A stretch of 9,669 nucleotides of DNA from Planctomycetota bacterium (lineage in GTDB: Bacteria; Planctomycetota; Phycisphaerae; UBA1845): positions 1-9,669 of the forward strand of contig JADFHG010000098.1 in NCBI GenBank assembly GCA_022567365.1, read 5' to 3'. Made by a program: the position numbers and the translations under genes. How positions within the stretch are numbered: the stretch's first letter is position 1; each line of letters opens with the position of its first letter. Shown piece after piece: positions 6,479 through 9,669 of the stretch. Below the pieces are notes generated by a model. That model was not told the DNA's origin. It worked only from the letters and a program-made list of their open reading frames with translations, and searched no databases.

Positions 6479-6916
6479 GTGTTGTTTATCTCGAGTCTGA
6501 CGGATCGCGGTGCTACGCCGGCTTTGGCGGCGTCGATGGTATTCGGCGAGGCCAAGCTCCGCATGATCGCCGAGAACGTCGCGAATTTCGGCAATACCGG
6601 ATACCGCGCGAAACAGCTCGACACGCGGGCCTTTCAGCGCGCGTTGCGCGTTGCGCTCGATGCGCGCGGCCGTGACGTGCATAAGCCGTTTCTTGTGGAG
6701 TCGTCGCCGGAGGTTGCGTCGGATGCTTCCGGGATGTTGGTGGTCACGCCCAGCGAGCGTCCGTTCGGGAACATACTGTTTCACGATGGAACGAATATGT
6801 CGATCGAGCGGCAGATGTCGGAGTTGAACAAGACCAGAATGATGTACGAAACGGCGGCCGCGATGTTGCGCGGTCGGATGGAAGGACTGCGGAAGGCGAT
6901 TCGCGGCAGTGTGTAG
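6479..6916 (+). CDS. flgB: Flagellar proximal rod protein FlgB
   Basis: This encodes 145 residues from GTG 6479. FlgB is part of the proximal rod crossing the periplasm and is exported by the flagellar type III system without a cleaved signal. The rod-family motif lies at residues 32-46 (ENVANFGNTGYRAKQ), equivalent to the usual 'NIANadTPGYka'. The C-terminal amphipathic helix (107-143, MSIERQMSELNKTRMMYETA) matches the family 'vd.e.qM..L..N...Y...' pattern. No ATG lies at a sensible place. GGGAG at 6470-6474 is 4 bases before GTG 6479 and 7 before TTG 6482, so either codon may be used. The ATG at 6383 would add about 32 residues unlike FlgB and is unlikely. It is first of the rod operon, downstream of the sigma-54 promoter candidate. 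Confidence 0.88.
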   Translation: MLFISSLTDRGATPALAASMVFGEAKLRMIAENVANFGNTGYRAKQLDTRAFQRALRVALDARGRDVHKPFLVESSPEVASDASGMLVVTPSERPFGNILFHDGTNMSIERQMSELNKTRMMYETAAAMLRGRMEGLRKAIRGSV

Positions 6917-7063
6917 CAGGACGCTTATGTTCGGTCACTCGTCGACACCGTCTGGTATCGAGGCGATCCCGACCGGCGCACAGCGCGGCGCCGTGAGGTC
7001 GGCGCGTGTTGCATTCGGCGTTTTACGCGTGGTTGATCGTGGTTGTGGGGAGGTGTGCGAGCG
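6917..7063 (+). other. flgB-flgC spacer
   Basis: This is 147 bp, long compared with the 27- and 46-bp spacers between the following genes. No gene is apparent. A TTGCA at 7009-7013 looks like a -12 element, but the nearest upstream GG pairs are 8 or 12 bp away, so no sigma-54 promoter is called. A strong GGGGAGG (7047-7053) serves flgC. Confidence 0.5.
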
Positions 7064-7483
7064 ATGATGTCAGCCCTCGATATCAGTACGTCGGCGATTG
7101 TCGCGCAGCGCACGCAGCTCGACGTCATCGCGGGCAACATCGCCAATCACGATGTGACCAGCGACGAGTTCGGCAACCCGAACCCGTATCGCCGGCGCGT
7201 GGCCCTGTTGGCAAGCGGCAACCCGGCCGGCGGACCCGATGCACCCGGTGTGCACGTGGCCCAAATCGTCGAGGATGCGTCGCCGTTCGGTTTGCGTTGG
7301 GATCCGTACCACAAGGACGTGATTCAACGCGGAACAGACAAGGGTTACGTCCGCACGCCGAACGTCAACTACCACACCGAAATGGTGAACGCGATGTTGG
7401 CCGCGCGGGCGTACGAAGCGAACATAACCGTCATGGAGGTCGCAAAGTCCATGGCGTCCACTGCATTGAGGCTGATCGCATAG
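7064..7483 (+). CDS. flgC: Flagellar proximal rod protein FlgC
   Basis: This encodes 139 residues, about the normal FlgC length. It forms a ring of the proximal rod with FlgB and FlgF and is exported by the flagellar type III system. The N-terminus (MMSALDISTSAIVAQRTQLD, then VIAGNIANHDV, residues 21-31) is the rod-family signature, with NPYRRRVAL at 40-48 matching the FlgC 'ePYrRk' segment. The C-terminus contains GYVRTPNVNYHTEMVNAMLA and ARAYEANITVMEVAKSMA (114-131), strongly diagnostic of FlgC. ATG 7064 was chosen because GGGGAGG lies 10 bases upstream; ATG 7067 is adjacent. An upstream TTG at 7043 overlaps that site and would add unrelated residues. fliE follows 27 bp later in the same direction. 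Confidence 0.95.
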   Translation: MMSALDISTSAIVAQRTQLDVIAGNIANHDVTSDEFGNPNPYRRRVALLASGNPAGGPDAPGVHVAQIVEDASPFGLRWDPYHKDVIQRGTDKGYVRTPNVNYHTEMVNAMLAARAYEANITVMEVAKSMASTALRLIA

Positions 7484-7510
7484 ATGAGGCCCGATCGTTT
7501 GGAGTAACGA

Positions 7511-7822
7511 ATGACCGACCCGATTCAAGTCTCGCAGTTGCTCGGTTCGACGGGGGCTCTTCCGGTCCCCGGGCTCGGCGGGTCCGCAGCGCCGGTTCAA
7601 GGCAAAGACTTCAAGTCGGTCCTGCTTGACAGTCTCGACGAAGTGAACCGACTTCAATCCGAAGCGGACGCGGGTGTGCAACGGTTGATCACGGGCGAGA
7701 CGGACAACGTGGCCGAGGTCTTCCTTGCGGTCAACAAGGCCGGTATCGCGTTTGATCTGCTGATGGAGGTTCGCAACAAGCTTACCGAGGCGTACCAGCA
7801 GATTCGCCAGATGCAGGTATGA
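7511..7822 (+). CDS. fliE: Flagellar hook-basal body complex protein FliE
   Basis: This encodes 103 residues, the usual FliE size. FliE joins the MS ring (FliF) to the proximal rod and is an early export substrate. The N-terminus is Gly/Ala/Pro-rich and loosely conserved; GKDFKSVLLDSLDEVNRLQS (residues 31-50) matches the family 'F...L..al..vn..q' pattern. The C-terminal part, from VAEVFLAVNKAGIAFDLLME to VRNKLTEAYQQIRQMQV, is a clear FliE signature. GGAG at 7501-7504 is 6 bases before ATG 7511. The order flgC-fliE-fliF is the standard operon order. Confidence 0.95.
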   Translation: MTDPIQVSQLLGSTGALPVPGLGGSAAPVQGKDFKSVLLDSLDEVNRLQSEADAGVQRLITGETDNVAEVFLAVNKAGIAFDLLMEVRNKLTEAYQQIRQMQV

Positions 7823-7836
7823 GCCGGGATTCCGGC
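7823..7836 (+). promoter_or_regulatory. Small hairpin in the fliE-fliF spacer
   Basis: GCCGG-GATT-CCGGC begins at the base right after the fliE stop, giving a perfect 5-bp stem with a 4-nt loop, followed by GTTT. It is too short and lacks a U-tract long enough to be a strong terminator; it might tune expression or RNA processing between fliE and fliF. The fliF start 32 bp further on has only a poor ribosome binding site (GAGG at 7852-7855, 13 bases away). Confidence 0.3.
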
Positions 7837-7868
7837 GTTTCTCCCGGTAATGAGGCACTGACCCGATC

Positions 7869-9545
7869 ATGGATCGCTTGCGACAACTGATTGCACAGAT
7901 CAACGCGCAGTTGAGCGTGTTGAACACTTCGCAGCGGGTGGCTCTCGGGCTATGCGCGGCGCTGATTGTCGTATCGATTCTCTGGCTCTTGCAGTGGTCG
8001 ACCGCACCCGACATGGTGCCCATCGTTTCGCAGAAGATGACATACGATCAGCTTGACGCCGCGGAGGAAGCGCTCGATGCGAAGGGCGCCACCTATGAGG
8101 TGCGCGGCAACCGTATTTTCGCACGCTCGGTAGACAAACACGACTTGATCCGAGTCCTGCACACGGGAGGCGCCTTGCCCGAGGGGGCGCCGTTTGACAT
8201 TAACAAGATGTTGGCCGACGAGAGTCCGTTTCAGTCGCCCGAGGCGCGACGGAGAAACTACTGGATTGCCCTGGGCAACGAGTTCGCGAAGGTCATTGCC
8301 ACGTACAACGGTGTGAGGACCGCTCATGTGTTCATCACGGCCAAGTCCAAGCGACGGCTCGGCGCGCCGAACGTGGTTCCGACGGCGTCCGTGTCGTTGG
8401 CGATGACGGCGGGTAGGACACCGTCGCGCGAGATGGTCGATGGTGTGGCGGGGCTGGTGGCCGGCGGGGTGCCCGGCTTGAAAAAGCAAAACGTCACGAT
8501 CACGGATGCCGGTGGGCGGGCGTATCGCGTGCCGGATGAAGACGAGACGGCGGGATTCGGCTACCACGACGAGATCCGCAAGCAGGAGTCGCGATACCTC
8601 GGGAAAATCCTCGAGAAGCTGAGCTATATACCGGGTGTGCGCGCCACGGTGACCGTCGAACTCGACCGCGACAAGCGCGTGACCATCAAGAACGAATACA
8701 GCGAGGCGGAACTCAAGACCGAGACGACCAAGAGCGAGACCATGGGATCCGGCGGTCAGCCGGCTGAGTCCGGCGTGCAGCCCAATACGGGAACGGCGTT
8801 GACCGCCGGTGGAGGCTCGCGAACGAGTACCAAGGACGACACCACTACGGAGAATTTCGACCCGAAGCTGATTGTGAGCGAAACCGTCGAGTCCGGGCGC
8901 TACGCCGTGAAACGCGTCTTGGCGACGGTGGGCATTCCGCGGAGCTTCATTGGGAGCCTTTATCGCGTGCAGAACCCCGATGCGGACGCTCCGAAAGACG
9001 ACGACGCGGCGTTCGTAGCGCTGCGCGACGCGCAGATGCGCAAAGTGACGGCGAGTGTCGCGATGATCATCGGCGATCAGGCGGGTCGTAACGTGCAGGT
9101 CGACGTCGACCCCGACATGAATTGGACCAATGGCGGCGAATCGTGGTCCACGATTCCGGGAGGCATTGCGGTCGCCGGCGGCGACGACGGCGGCGGGGCG
9201 GAAGCGTTGTCATTGCTCAAACTGTATGGACCCCAACTCGGGCTCGGGGTTCTCGCCATGTTCAGTTTGTTCATGATGACTCGGATCGCGCGCAAATCGG
9301 CAATCGCGTCGCCCGAGCCGACGAGCCAGGGGGAGGACATTGCTCCGGAGAGCGATGCCATGCTGAGCGTCGGACCGCATCCCGTCGGACAGGCCGAGGC
9401 CAGCGAGGGTTTTCTTACGGCGCGGGAGGTCGATGACGACACCCTGAAGTACCAGCAGCTCAGTGACGAGGTCTCGAAGATGGTCGGCGACGACCCCAAC
9501 AGTGCGGCGGAGCTTCTGCGCCAGTGGATCAACGAGAGTGACTAG
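7869..9545 (+). CDS. fliF: Flagellar MS-ring protein FliF
   Basis: This encodes 558 residues, within the FliF range (about 520-580). FliF forms the MS ring in the inner membrane, which houses the export gate and mounts the FliG rotor ring. TM1 is about residues 24-43 (VALGLCAALIVVSILWLLQW) and TM2 about 454-472 (GPQLGLGVLAMFSLFMMTRI). Between them lie the YscJ/FliF ring-building domains (about 46-215) and the FliF-specific third ring domain, interrupted at about 290-330 by the usual Gly/Ser/Thr-rich loop. Typical segments include RRRNYWIALGNEFAKVIATY, VRTAHVFI and PTASVSLAM. The cytosolic tail ends DEVSKMVGDDPNSAAELLRQ (533-552) then WINESD, matching the short FliG-binding C-terminus, so the protein looks complete. 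Its TAG stop (9543-9545) lies within CTAG at the edge of the insertion sequence. Confidence 0.96.
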   Translation: MDRLRQLIAQINAQLSVLNTSQRVALGLCAALIVVSILWLLQWSTAPDMVPIVSQKMTYDQLDAAEEALDAKGATYEVRGNRIFARSVDKHDLIRVLHTGGALPEGAPFDINKMLADESPFQSPEARRRNYWIALGNEFAKVIATYNGVRTAHVFITAKSKRRLGAPNVVPTASVSLAMTAGRTPSREMVDGVAGLVAGGVPGLKKQNVTITDAGGRAYRVPDEDETAGFGYHDEIRKQESRYLGKILEKLSYIPGVRATVTVELDRDKRVTIKNEYSEAELKTETTKSETMGSGGQPAESGVQPNTGTALTAGGGSRTSTKDDTTTENFDPKLIVSETVESGRYAVKRVLATVGIPRSFIGSLYRVQNPDADAPKDDDAAFVALRDAQMRKVTASVAMIIGDQAGRNVQVDVDPDMNWTNGGESWSTIPGGIAVAGGDDGGGAEALSLLKLYGPQLGLGVLAMFSLFMMTRIARKSAIASPEPTSQGEDIAPESDAMLSVGPHPVGQAEASEGFLTAREVDDDTLKYQQLSDEVSKMVGDDPNSAAELLRQWINESD

Positions 9546-9571
9546 AGCCTATCCCAGAACCTGAGTTCGTG

Positions 9572-9577
9572 TATAAT
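9572..9577 (+). promoter_or_regulatory. Perfect -10 box (TATAAT) at the insertion-sequence end
   Basis: TATAAT lies 7 bp before the ATG at 9585. No convincing -35 element lies 16-18 bp upstream, where the bases are around CTATCC. If used, transcription would begin at or beside ATG 9585, giving a leaderless or nearly leaderless transposase mRNA. This fits the absence of a ribosome binding site. The box is seen directly; activity is inference. Confidence 0.35.
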
Positions 9578-9584
9578 GTCAATC

Positions 9585-9669
9585 ATGTTAACACTCACGG
9601 ATGAGCAATTGTATTGGTTAGTGGAACGGATTCCGGACGTACCCCGTAGCCCAAAGGGTGGGCGGCCAC
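9585..9669 (+). CDS. IS5-family transposase, N-terminal fragment (continues past the window)
   Basis: 28 residues are visible: MLTLTDEQLYWLVERIPDVP then RSPKGGRP. This is the N-terminal motif of IS5-group transposases (DUF4096-type, 'LTDeqW.li.pllP......rGRP'), which precedes the DDE catalytic domain. An in-frame ATG at 9576 would add three residues (MSI) but lies inside the TATAAT region. No ribosome binding site is seen. The gene is truncated only by the window edge, so whether the transposase is intact cannot be told. Confidence 0.72.
   Translation, partial: MLTLTDEQLYWLVERIPDVPRSPKGGRP

Larger units (their letters stand above)
9545..9669 (+). mobile_element. Left end of an IS5-like insertion sequence, cut by the window
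   Basis: Immediately after the fliF stop the sequence reads AGCCTATCCCAGAACC, the style of terminal inverted repeat seen in IS5-family elements (GAGCCTATCCCA...). About 40 bp later a transposase start is found in the plus direction. CTAG at 9542-9545, which contains the fliF stop codon, could be the target-site duplication, since IS5-type elements favour short CTAR-like targets. The right end is outside the window, so neither the matching inverted repeat nor the second target copy can be seen. The base composition turns markedly more A/T-rich than the flagellar genes, consistent with foreign origin. Confidence 0.68.

Noticed and set aside
5735..6784. 349-codon open frame on the minus strand across the regulator and flgB
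   Set aside because: It overlaps the HTH end of the sigma-54 regulator, the promoter region and flgB. The translation is Arg/His-rich and without recognisable features.
6997..7013. TTGCA resembling a sigma-54 -12 element upstream of flgC
   Set aside because: The nearest GG pairs are 8 or 12 bp upstream of its GC rather than the required 10.

Overview
The window reads as a chromosomal segment of a GC-rich (roughly 60% or more, by eye) flagellated bacterium. A planctomycete, perhaps of the Phycisphaerae, fits best. The reasons are the GC-rich 'GGGCTGAAGCCCGCGGCTC' palindromic repeat, the flgB-flgC-fliE-fliF order next to a sigma-54 regulator, and small divergent envelope genes. This taxonomic guess is inference; no marker gene is present.

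Layout. Bases 1-145 are one long imperfect palindrome (nested inverted repeats, REPIN/MITE-like). It lies just beyond the stop of a minus-strand gene (152-583) for a small exported or membrane-anchored protein with a possible SmpA/BamE-like motif. A 444-bp gap (584-1027) separates this gene from everything else, which is on the plus strand. That long block holds: a membrane-anchored 802-residue TPR protein (1028-3436); a FlgN-like export chaperone (3451-3933); a soluble sensor histidine kinase (3930-4799, overlapping the chaperone gene by 4 bp); an NtrC/FlrC-type sigma-54 response regulator (4820-6220); a 258-bp gap with a good sigma-54 promoter candidate (6312-6328); then flgB, flgC, fliE and fliF. 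The last 125 bp are the left end of an IS5-like insertion sequence. It begins at the fliF stop codon and runs off the window.

How the genes work together. The kinase and regulator look like an FlrB/FlrC (or FlgS/FlgR) pair that switches on class-II/III flagellar genes with sigma-54 RNA polymerase. A -24/-12 element precedes flgB directly downstream of the regulator gene, so the control circuit and its likely target are adjacent. FlgB, FlgC and FliE form the proximal rod and the rod/MS-ring adaptor, FliF forms the MS ring, and the FlgN-like protein would chaperone hook-filament junction subunits. fliG would normally follow fliF; here an insertion sequence follows, which may separate or affect the rest of the operon.

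I see no wholly undescribed system. The points most worth checking are the FlgN-kinase coupling with a sensor-less kinase, the insertion sequence at the fliF stop, the terminal palindromic element, and the uncharacterised TPR protein leading the flagellar gene block.
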